Assembly (NCBI GenBank): GCA_019090845.1
Contig: JAHRVD010000048.1
Location: forward strand, 1-6,034
Reading direction: 5' to 3'
DNA from: Marinosulfonomonas sp.
Lineage (GTDB): Bacteria; Pseudomonadota; Alphaproteobacteria; Rhodobacterales; Rhodobacteraceae
DNA length: 6,034 nucleotides
Under the pieces are notes generated by a model. The model saw nothing but the letters and a program-made list of their open reading frames with translations. It was not told the origin of the DNA and ran no database searches. How positions within the stretch are numbered: the stretch's first letter is position 1; each line of letters starts with the position of its first letter. Of the stretch, positions 1 through 5,315 are shown piece by piece. Both the position numbers and the translations under genes were made by a program.

Positions 1-60
1 ACAACACCGGATGCATTCAACGCCCTGATTGCCCAAGCCCTTGAGAAGCACAGCGCTTAG
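1..60 (+). CDS. 3' end of an unidentified upstream gene (partial)
   Basis: Frame 1 is open from the left edge to a TAG at 58-60 and would encode a 19-residue C-terminus ending in ALEKHSA. The codons look like those of the neighbouring genes (GCC, CTG, GAG, AAG, AAC) and the peptide reads as an amphipathic helix, typical of a protein end. The stop lies 37 nt before the metA start, so the two could share a transcript. Twenty open codons can occur by chance and the peptide is too short to assign to a family, so no function is proposed. Confidence 0.45.
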   Translation, partial: TTPDAFNALIAQALEKHSA

Positions 61-69
61 GCCTATCTC
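41..69 (+). promoter_or_regulatory. Possible weak sigma-70-type promoter for metA
   Basis: TTGAGA at 41-46 is separated by 17 nt from TATCTC at 64-69. The first hexamer differs from TTGACA by one base, but the second matches TATAAT only in its first half. It would start transcription near 76 and leave a leader of about 20 nt before the metA ATG. It overlaps the end of the putative upstream gene. I see no Shine-Dalgarno of any strength in this leader. This is a guess by spacing and wording only. Confidence 0.25.
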
Positions 70-97
70 TTTCCCTTCCTGACCAGATGAGTATCCG

Positions 98-1015
98 ATG
101 CCGATAACCCTGCCCGAAAACCTGCCTGCATTTGATGTTTTGACCAATGAAGGTGTGTCTGTGATGTCCCAGACTCGCGCCGCACTGCAGGATATTCGGC
201 CGCTGCGTATCGGGTTGCTCAATCTGATGCCCAAGAAAATTCAGACGGAAAACCAATTCGCCCGGCTGATCGGTGCCACACCACTGCAAATTGATTTCAG
301 CCTGATCCGGATGAGCGAGCATAAAACGCGCAACACTGCCGCGGCGCATATGGCCGAATTTTATCGCCCCTTCAGCGAGGTCCGGGACGAAAAGTTTGAC
401 GGGCTGATTATCACCGGTGCACCAATTGAACATCTATCTTTTCAGGATGTTACCTATTGGGATGAACTGGTTCAGGTCATGGACTGGACCCAGACCAATG
501 TGCATTCGACATTCGGTGTCTGCTGGGGCGGAATGGCGATGATCAACCATTTCCACGGCGTTGAAAAACACATGCTCGACCACAAGGCATTCGGCTGTTT
601 CCGCCACCAGAACTTAAATCCAAGCTCGCCCTATCTGCGCGGCTTTTCGGATGACTGCGTGATCCCTGTCAGCCGCTGGACCGAAATGCGTCAGGCTGAA
701 ATTGACGCCGCCCCGGGCCTGACGACGCTGCTTGGTTCGGATCAGGTTGGCCCCTGTCTGGTCGAAGATCCGGGGCACCGGGCGGTATATATTTTCAACC
801 ATTTCGAATATGACAGCGGCACGCTGAAAGAAGAATACGACCGCGACGTTGCCGCTGGAACGGCAATTAACGTGCCGGCCAACTATTATCCGGGAGACGA
901 TCCAACTCTGACACCCCAGAACCGCTGGCGCAGCCACGGGCATTTGCTTTATGGCAACTGGATCAACCAGATTTACCAGACCACAAGTTTTAACATGTCC
1001 CAAATCGGAACATAA
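98..1015 (+). CDS. metA: Homoserine O-acyltransferase MetA (predicted acetyl-CoA dependent)
   Basis: This cytosolic enzyme acylates the hydroxyl of L-homoserine, the committed step from aspartate-derived homoserine to methionine. The 305-residue length and the opening [12 protein letters not shown] are normal for the MetA/HTS family (class I glutamine-amidotransferase-like fold), which supports the ATG at 98 despite a poor ribosome site. The nucleophile Cys142 sits in FGVCWGG, and His235 and Glu237 in FNHFEYD complete the known catalytic set at the same numbering as the E. coli enzyme. Residue 111, in GAPIEHL, is Glu. In published work on this family Gly111 goes with succinyl-CoA and Glu111 with acetyl-CoA, so I infer homoserine O-acetyltransferase activity, feeding O-acetylhomoserine sulfhydrylation. 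The gene ends 40 nt before ppk2 on the same strand. No SAM riboswitch is recognisable in the 97 nt before it. Confidence 0.96.
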   Translation: MPITLPENLPAFDVLTNEGVSVMSQTRAALQDIRPLRIGLLNLMPKKIQTENQFARLIGATPLQIDFSLIRMSEHKTRNTAAAHMAEFYRPFSEVRDEKFDGLIITGAPIEHLSFQDVTYWDELVQVMDWTQTNVHSTFGVCWGGMAMINHFHGVEKHMLDHKAFGCFRHQNLNPSSPYLRGFSDDCVIPVSRWTEMRQAEIDAAPGLTTLLGSDQVGPCLVEDPGHRAVYIFNHFEYDSGTLKEEYDRDVAAGTAINVPANYYPGDDPTLTPQNRWRSHGHLLYGNWINQIYQTTSFNMSQIGT

Positions 1016-1041
1016 CACCCTTCACCAGTCGCGTGATATAC

Positions 1042-1047
1042 AGGAGG
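1042..1047 (+). promoter_or_regulatory. Strong Shine-Dalgarno that sets the ppk2 start
   Basis: A full AGGAGG lies 8 nt before the ATG at 1056. The reading frame stays open upstream into metA (an in-frame ATG exists at 951), so this site decides the start: the extra 35 residues of the longer frame would be an out-of-frame reading of the metA 3' end. It is the best ribosome site in the window. Confidence 0.9.
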
Positions 1048-1055
1048 TTGCCTTG

Positions 1056-1925
1056 ATGTCCCTGCCCTTTGACGGCGCAATCAGCGCGTTTTTTGAAAAC
1101 AACGCACCTGCGGACATGCGAAAAGCCATTCAAGATGGATCAAAGAAAGACATTTTGTCACCCAGCTATCCCTACCCAAAACGCATGGATAGGGACGACT
1201 ATCAAAATGCAATCGACGATTTGCAACTTGAACTGGTGAAACTTCAGGCTGATGTAAAGGCCACCGGCAAGCGCGTCATTGTCATATTTGAGGGGCGTGA
1301 CGCATCCGGTAAAGGCGGCACAATCAAACGCTTACGCGAGAACCTTAATCCACGCGTTGCACGCGTGGTCGCACTTTCCAAACCCTCGGATCGTGAAAGT
1401 GGCGAATGGTATTTTCAACGCTACGTGCAGCATCTGCCCGCAGCCGGGGAAATCGCCCTGTTTGATCGCAGTTGGTATAATCGCGGTGTGGTCGAGAAAG
1501 TCTTTGGCTTTTGCACCGACCGGCAACGGGAACAGTTTTTCAATCAACTGCCGGAATTTGAGGACATGCTGGTGGATGAGGGCATCACATTTGTCAAACT
1601 GTGGTTAAACGTCGGACAGGCCGAACAACTGCGCCGGTTCCGCGCCCGCGAGAGCGACCCTCTAAAGCAATGGAAACTAAGTTGGATCGACGTTGAGGGG
1701 CTGAAAAAGTGGGATGATTACAGCCGCGCAATCCGTGAAACCTTTGACAAAAGCCATACAAAACAAGCCCCTTGGACAATTGTAAGGTCTGACGACAAGT
1801 TGCGCGCCCGCATCGCAGCAATCCAGACTGTGCTGTCGGCCATTGAATATAAAGGCAAAAAACCACAAATAGCCTGTAAAGCGGACCCGAAAATATGTGG
1901 AGGCCCCGACATCTGGGATGCCTAA
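1056..1925 (+). CDS. ppk2: Polyphosphate kinase 2 (PPK2), single-domain class I type
   Basis: PPK2 enzymes transfer phosphate between inorganic polyphosphate and nucleotides, in most cases favouring nucleotide phosphorylation at the expense of polyphosphate. The 289-residue protein has one kinase domain. The P-loop [10 protein letters not shown] is at residues 80-89. The Walker B-like strand [12 protein letters not shown] is at about 132-143, with Asp137 and Arg138. The lid segment [17 protein letters not shown] is at about 193-209, followed by WDDYSRA at 219-225. Other family hallmarks are [10 protein letters not shown] and [17 protein letters not shown]. One kinase domain and the wording around the P-loop fit the PA0141-like class I group; donor and acceptor preference cannot be read with certainty. 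The C-terminal tail, from about residue 266, carries two Cys (274, 281) and its codons contain the ribosome site and start of the next gene. The gene follows metA by 40 nt and is probably co-transcribed with the regulator behind it. Confidence 0.95.
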   Translation: MSLPFDGAISAFFENNAPADMRKAIQDGSKKDILSPSYPYPKRMDRDDYQNAIDDLQLELVKLQADVKATGKRVIVIFEGRDASGKGGTIKRLRENLNPRVARVVALSKPSDRESGEWYFQRYVQHLPAAGEIALFDRSWYNRGVVEKVFGFCTDRQREQFFNQLPEFEDMLVDEGITFVKLWLNVGQAEQLRRFRARESDPLKQWKLSWIDVEGLKKWDDYSRAIRETFDKSHTKQAPWTIVRSDDKLRARIAAIQTVLSAIEYKGKKPQIACKADPKICGGPDIWDA

Positions 1926-2538
1926 AAAACGTGGCTATCATCATGGCAACCTGCGTCAGGCGCTGGTTCAGGCCGCCCTGTCGCTGATTGAGGTGCGTGG
2001 GCCAACCGGGTTCACCCTGTCCGAAGCGGCCAAACAGGCAGGCGTCACACCAGCCGCCGTTTACCGCCATTTTGACGGGCGCGAAGACCTGATCGCCGAG
2101 GCCGCCCGGCAGGGATACGAGGTTTTCGCCGATCTGATGGAATATGCCTATGCCAAGGGCCAACCCTCGGCGCTGGCGTCATTTGAGGCAACCGGGCGGG
2201 CCTATCTGGCCTTCGCGCGTAAATACCCGGGTCATTATGTTGCGATGTTTGAAAGCGGCATTTCGGTCAACCGCACCCCGGAACTGGCGATGGTGTCTAA
2301 TCGGGCACATGGGGTGCTGGAACGCGCGGCCGTGGAACTGTCACGCCACATAGCGCCTGATAAACGCCCGCCCGCACAGATGGTCTCGGCCCATATCTGG
2401 GCGATGTGTCACGGGGTGGTCGAACTGTTCGCGCGCGGCTCACCGGGCACGATATCACCCTTTCCACCCGAAGAACTGCTTGAAACCGGGATCGGGATCT
2501 ATCTGCGCGGGTTGGGATTATTGCCTGCGGATCATTAG
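1918..2538 (+). CDS. TetR/AcrR-family transcriptional regulator with WHG-type C-terminal domain
   Basis: A 206-residue DNA-binding repressor-type protein. The N-terminus [16 protein letters not shown] is the usual opening of this subgroup, and the helix-turn-helix lies at about 33-53 ([20 protein letters not shown]). The C-terminal ligand/dimer domain contains W161, H165 and G166 in [12 protein letters not shown], matching the WHG domain. I chose the ATG at 1918. An in-frame ATG at 1897 would add seven residues unlike the family and has no ribosome site. A GGAGG at 1899-1903 serves the 1918 start, although its 14-nt spacing is long. The start overlaps the ppk2 stop by 8 nt (ATGCCTAA), so translation is probably coupled. 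The ligand and targets are unknown; no obvious TetR operator is seen before metA or ppk2. It converges on the membrane protein gene with a 13-nt gap. Confidence 0.92.
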   Translation: MPKKRGYHHGNLRQALVQAALSLIEVRGPTGFTLSEAAKQAGVTPAAVYRHFDGREDLIAEAARQGYEVFADLMEYAYAKGQPSALASFEATGRAYLAFARKYPGHYVAMFESGISVNRTPELAMVSNRAHGVLERAAVELSRHIAPDKRPPAQMVSAHIWAMCHGVVELFARGSPGTISPFPPEELLETGIGIYLRGLGLLPADH

Positions 2539-2551
2539 CGTTGGCGCCCGA

Positions 2552-3583
2552 TCAGGGTGCGCGAACCAAGGGACGAAACCGCATCGTCCTTAATAGATGA
2601 AAACAGTTTTCGCGATGGTGATAACCGGACCAGTGAAATATTTTGGCGGTAATTTGCAGCAGGATCAGACCAAATAGCAAACCGGTCAACATGGACGCAA
2701 ATACAATACCAAGAATACTTACCGCAATGATCCCGATCGCACCCGCCATTGCATCCGGGTCAGCCAGATTGGCAGCAATATCAGGTGACAGCGCCATCAA
2801 TGTCTGCACCGCAAAACAGGTCATGCCACCAAATAATACGGCACCGGGAATAACAATGCGGATGATCTTGCCAAGCTCGTCCATGGCGCGGGCAATTGGT
2901 TTTTCGGTTTTGGATTCTTCGCCGTCCAGCGCCAGCCATGCCTTAAAATCGGCCTCGGCCTTGTTTGGCTCGTCCTCGTTATAAGACCGCGTCGCAATCA
3001 AAGCCGTCACCAGCGTCAACCAGATAGCCAGCACAATCAGTGTCACTTGCAGGCTTGGCGTATAGGCCCAGAACGCAACAAAACTTATCGACATGAACAT
3101 GATAAACAAAAACCGGTCCGGCCAGCGCGCAAAACCAAGCACAGCCGAGGCCAACATCTTTGCTGGGTCAATGGCATGATCTGCAAGTGTGGCGGAAACC
3201 TTATGGGCCAATGCACGAAACGGGATATACAAGACCAGCAGTATCAGTTGCAGGAATGTCGACATTCCGGCGCCAGCAAGGGGCGCAAGGATCAACAAAA
3301 ACGCCGCAGTACCAAAGAAAAACCCACCCGCGAACCGCACCAATATCCGACGGGGCGACGTTTTGTTAATCAACATGCCGACCGGATCGGCGATTGAAAT
3401 GGCAAAAAACAGCCCGGTCGCAAGATTGCCCCGCCAAAGCGCCAGCGACGCCTCTGACAGAAATCCCGACAGCGGCGCAACGATGCCGTCAGCCAACCAG
3501 CCCGAACCGATCAACGCAAGGACCACACTGGCGATAAAGCCGGTGTAGGTATCCTGGGTTTTGGTGTCTTGCGGTTTGGTCAT
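2552..3583 (-). CDS. Multi-pass membrane protein of unknown function
   Basis: I do not recognise the family of this 343-residue protein. It has about eight hydrophobic segments, near residues 14-34, 53-72, 84-104, 107-124, 156-174, 178-198, 240-264 and 280-312 (the last could be a bent or double helix). There is no cleavable signal peptide. A hydrophilic, mostly acidic loop at about 199-239 (YNEDEPNKAEADFK and onward) divides a six-helix N-terminal part from a two-helix C-terminal part. The tail after residue 314 is rich in Arg and His, suggesting a cytoplasmic C-terminus. I chose the ATG at 3583 (MTKPQDTK); a TTG at 3625 in the same frame would add 14 residues with no better ribosome site. 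The gene lies downstream of the rpsI terminator and so probably has its own promoter. It could be a transporter-like or scaffold protein; no substrate motif is visible. Confidence 0.8.
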   Translation of the reverse strand: MTKPQDTKTQDTYTGFIASVVLALIGSGWLADGIVAPLSGFLSEASLALWRGNLATGLFFAISIADPVGMLINKTSPRRILVRFAGGFFFGTAAFLLILAPLAGAGMSTFLQLILLVLYIPFRALAHKVSATLADHAIDPAKMLASAVLGFARWPDRFLFIMFMSISFVAFWAYTPSLQVTLIVLAIWLTLVTALIATRSYNEDEPNKAEADFKAWLALDGEESKTEKPIARAMDELGKIIRIVIPGAVLFGGMTCFAVQTLMALSPDIAANLADPDAMAGAIGIIAVSILGIVFASMLTGLLFGLILLQITAKIFHWSGYHHRENCFHLLRTMRFRPLVRAP

Positions 3584-3661
3584 TTCGGGGGCCTTGAGCA
3601 GCTTTGCACCAGACCTAACCGGCAATTTGGCCCAGATGACGACAATGCTGGGTCAAATACG

Positions 3662-3691
3662 AAAAAAGACCGCCCGGAAAGGCGGTCTTTT
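3662..3691 (-). terminator. Intrinsic terminator of the rplM-rpsI operon
   Basis: A perfect 11-bp inverted repeat (AAAAGACCGCC at 3664-3674, GGCGGTCTTTT at 3681-3691) encloses a 6-nt loop. Read on the minus strand, the GC-rich stem is followed by a run of six T (complement of 3667-3662). It stands 40 nt past the rpsI stop, the expected place for ending that transcript. The A/T flanks of the stem are symmetric, so it could also stop plus-strand transcripts, with a shorter T run of four. Confidence 0.93.
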
Positions 3692-3731
3692 GACATAATT
3701 TGTTCGCAATTTGCGGTTTGCCGCTTGGATA

Positions 3732-4238
3732 TTAGCGCTTGGAGAACTGGAAGCTACGGCGTGCTTTGCGTCGACCAAACTTCTTACGCTCAACAACACG
3801 ACTGTCACGTGTCAGGAACCCAGCAGCTTTCAATGCGCCGCGCATGGCAGGATCATAAAGCTGTAAAGCCTTGGAAATACCGTGCTTTACCGCACCAGCC
3901 TGACCTGAAAGACCACCGCCCTTGACGGATGCCATCACGTCGAACTGATCGACAACACCGGCCACCTGAAACGGCTGGCGCAGGATCATCTGCAGCACCG
4001 GACGGGCAAAATAGGCGTTCATGTCTTTGCCGTTCACGACAACTTTACCGGAACCGGGTTTGATCCAGACGCGGGCAACCGCATCTTTACGTTTTCCGGT
4101 AGCGTAAGAGCGGCCCAGTTCGTCGCGAACAGGCTCGCGTGGGATCGCAGTTTCAACCGCTTCAGCCACATCGGCGACAACGCCCTCGGCAACTGTATTC
4201 AGCTCTTCGAGTGTTTTGATTTCTTCAGCCATTGTCAT
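3732..4238 (-). CDS. rpsI: 30S ribosomal protein S9 (uS9)
   Basis: S9 binds the head of the small ribosomal subunit, and its C-terminal tail reaches the P-site tRNA. The body starts near residue 44 with [19 protein letters not shown]. The family signature [19 protein letters not shown] is at 107-125, and the basic tail ends in the conserved FQFSKR. At 168 residues it is longer than the roughly 130 of E. coli S9. The difference is an acidic N-terminal extension of about 43 residues (11 acidic, 4 basic), a form seen in alphaproteobacterial S9. The ATG at 4238 overlaps the rplM stop as ATGA, which favours coupled translation. A second ATG two codons on (4232) gives [10 protein letters not shown] and is also plausible; neither has a strong ribosome site. 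The gene ends at the terminator 40 nt downstream. Confidence 0.97.
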   Translation of the reverse strand: MTMAEEIKTLEELNTVAEGVVADVAEAVETAIPREPVRDELGRSYATGKRKDAVARVWIKPGSGKVVVNGKDMNAYFARPVLQMILRQPFQVAGVVDQFDVMASVKGGGLSGQAGAVKHGISKALQLYDPAMRGALKAAGFLTRDSRVVERKKFGRRKARRSFQFSKR

Positions 4239-4699
4239 GCGCCCCGTGTGTTTTTGGCGTTCATGGATTTCACATCCAGGACTTCCGGTTTCTGTGCTTC
4301 ATGGGGATGCTCGGCACCAACATAAACCCGCAGGTTTGTCATCTGGCGACGGCTCATCACGCCACCGGGCAGCATCCGCTGAACAGCTTTGACAACCAAC
4401 CGCTCTGGGTGGTCGCCTTCCAGAATCTGGCCCGCTGTGCGCGATTTGATCCCGCCGGGATAACCCGTGTGCCAGTAGTGCACCTTGTCGGCACGCTTGT
4501 TTCCGGTCAGCTGGATTTTTTCGGCGTTGATCACGATGACATTGTCACCCATGTCTTGGGACGGGGTGAAGGTAGCTTTGTGCTTGCCACGCAAGCGCAT
4601 GGCGACAATCGAAGCAAGACGGCCCAGAACAACGCCTTCAGCGTCGATCAGCAACCATTTCTTGTCGATGTCCGCAGGTGTAGCGGAAAAGGTTTTCAT
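4235..4699 (-). CDS. rplM: 50S ribosomal protein L13 (uL13)
   Basis: L13 is an early-assembly protein of the large ribosomal subunit. The 154-residue product has the family blocks [18 protein letters not shown] (13-30), [27 protein letters not shown] (36-62), [12 protein letters not shown] (72-83) and the L13 signature region AVQRMLPGG through [11 protein letters not shown] (105-133). The length is typical of alphaproteobacteria. The frame stays open upstream to a TTG at 4762, but I chose the ATG at 4699 ([10 protein letters not shown]). It matches the family N-terminus, an AGGG sits just before it, and the upstream TTG is part of the likely -35 box. The gene is first in the rplM-rpsI operon, the usual bacterial pairing, and overlaps rpsI by 4 nt. 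Confidence 0.97.
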   Translation of the reverse strand: MKTFSATPADIDKKWLLIDAEGVVLGRLASIVAMRLRGKHKATFTPSQDMGDNVIVINAEKIQLTGNKRADKVHYWHTGYPGGIKSRTAGQILEGDHPERLVVKAVQRMLPGGVMSRRQMTNLRVYVGAEHPHEAQKPEVLDVKSMNAKNTRGA

Positions 4700-4734
4700 G
4701 TTTGTGCCCTGATTGTGGGAATTCGGATTGCGCT

Positions 4735-4762
4735 GTTCTAAGGTATTGAGCAGCACAGTCAA
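4735..4762 (-). promoter_or_regulatory. Sigma-70-type promoter of rplM-rpsI
   Basis: On the minus strand TTGACT (complement of 4757-4762, preceded by C) is followed after 16 nt by TAGAAC (complement of 4735-4740). Transcription would start near 4728 and give a leader of about 28 nt to the rplM ATG at 4699. The -35 hexamer differs from consensus by one base, and the CTTGACT wording is common in Rhodobacteraceae promoters. The block upstream is very AT-rich, as expected of a strong ribosomal promoter with an UP-like element. Confidence 0.65.
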
Positions 4763-4831
4763 GCGTCACTAACTTAATATAATCACGTTAAAACAATAGG
4801 TTGCAAATTAGGTATTATTTTACCCCAACAT
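4763..4831. other. AT-rich intergenic block between the thioesterase gene and the rplM promoter
   Basis: No gene is present. Positions 4771-4821 are about 78 percent A+T, clearly more than the coding DNA around them. The block lies directly upstream of the rplM -35 box and could act as an UP element. It must also contain the 3' end of the thioesterase transcript, but I see no GC-rich hairpin with a T run. The best fold pairs AAAACAATA (4790-4798) with TATTATTTT (4813-4821) with one mismatch, which is weak. Confidence 0.5.
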
Positions 4832-5257
4832 TCAGGCACGTTTTGGCGGGATCGAATAGGTCATCGAGGCCCGCGCAACAGGATCGGCCATTCCGTCCGA
4901 ATAAATAAGCACATCACCAACCGCCAACACCCGCCCAAGTTTAAGCAGACGCGCTTTGCCGATCAGATCGGTGTTGGCCTTTGGCTTGTGCATGAAATCA
5001 ATCGAGCCATTTGTCGTAACCGACAGCGCCTCTGGTCCAATATTTGCAAGGATACCCAGATAAACGGCCACATCCGCCAGCGCAAAAATCGACGGGCCTG
5101 ACACGGTGCCGCCGGGGCGCAGGTTCTGCTCGGACACATGCATGCGGACGGTAATTTCCTTGTCACTGACCTCTTCAATGGTGAAATCATCCGATACCTG
5201 TGGAAATTCCCTTCCCAGGAAACGCTGCAATTCGTCGCGCTGCATTTTCAAGTTCAT
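4832..5257 (-). CDS. PaaI-family (hotdog fold) acyl-CoA thioesterase
   Basis: A 141-residue single hotdog-domain protein expected to hydrolyse an acyl-CoA or related thioester in the cytosol as an oligomer. The central helix region RPGGTVSGPSIFALADVAVY (48-67) corresponds to the catalytic helix of PaaI-like enzymes and keeps the acidic residue Asp62. The usual HGG before it is replaced by SGP at 53-55. The strands VTTNGSIDFMHKPK (81-94), DLIGKARLLKLGRVLAVGDV and PVARASMTYSIP complete the domain. I chose the ATG at 5257 because an AGGGG ribosome site lies 8 nt upstream. The open frame continues further upstream, but there it only reads the antisense of the divergent crotonase gene. The substrate is unknown. 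The divergent neighbour, also probably acting on acyl-CoA, suggests a shared pathway. Confidence 0.88.
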   Translation of the reverse strand: MNLKMQRDELQRFLGREFPQVSDDFTIEEVSDKEITVRMHVSEQNLRPGGTVSGPSIFALADVAVYLGILANIGPEALSVTTNGSIDFMHKPKANTDLIGKARLLKLGRVLAVGDVLIYSDGMADPVARASMTYSIPPKRA

Positions 5258-5315
5258 GGCTATCCCCTGTTCATATACCGCGCTAGACTTCGCGGAAATT
5301 AACCCGAGAGGCAAG
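5258..5315. promoter_or_regulatory. Shared divergent control region with a small dyad
   Basis: These 58 nt separate two oppositely transcribed genes and must hold both start regions. An inverted repeat CCGCG (5278-5282) and CGCGG (5291-5295) with an 8-nt spacer sits in the middle and could be an operator or a chance dyad. TAGACT (5284-5289, plus) and TATATG (complement of 5271-5276, minus) are possible -10 elements, but neither has a good -35 partner. The ribosome site of the plus gene is GAGAGG at 5306-5311. Confidence 0.4.

Noticed and set aside
1..97. SAM-II or other SAM riboswitch before metA, as is common in alphaproteobacteria
   Set aside because: I see no conserved pseudoknot words, the first 60 nt look coding, and only 37 nt remain before the start codon.
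951..1055. N-terminal extension of PPK2 overlapping metA
   Set aside because: The 35 extra residues read the metA 3' end out of frame, are not family-like, and lie upstream of the clear AGGAGG at 1042-1047.
1350..1368. A 19-nt near-perfect palindrome (8-bp arms CCACGCGT / ACGCGTGG, 3-nt loop) inside ppk2
   Set aside because: It encodes the conserved family stretch PRVARV, and the repeated Arg-Val codons (CGC GTx) create the symmetry. No flanking T run or promoter suggests a regulatory role.
2540..2566. Imperfect hairpin at the convergent ends of the TetR gene and the membrane protein gene
   Set aside because: The stem (GTT, GCGC, CC) has a mismatch and a bulge and lies partly in coding sequence. 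Neither strand has a T run after it, so I do not call it a terminator.
3047..3548. Several plus-strand open frames across the membrane protein gene
   Set aside because: They are antisense shadows with Arg/Lys/Gln-rich unfamily-like translations and no ribosome sites; the minus-strand frame has coherent transmembrane periodicity.
3623..3656. TTGACC on the minus strand (complement of 3651-3656) as a -35 box for the membrane protein gene
   Set aside because: At 16-18 nt downstream there is only GC-rich sequence (GGGCCA) and no acceptable -10 hexamer. The gene probably has a promoter nearby, but I cannot place it.
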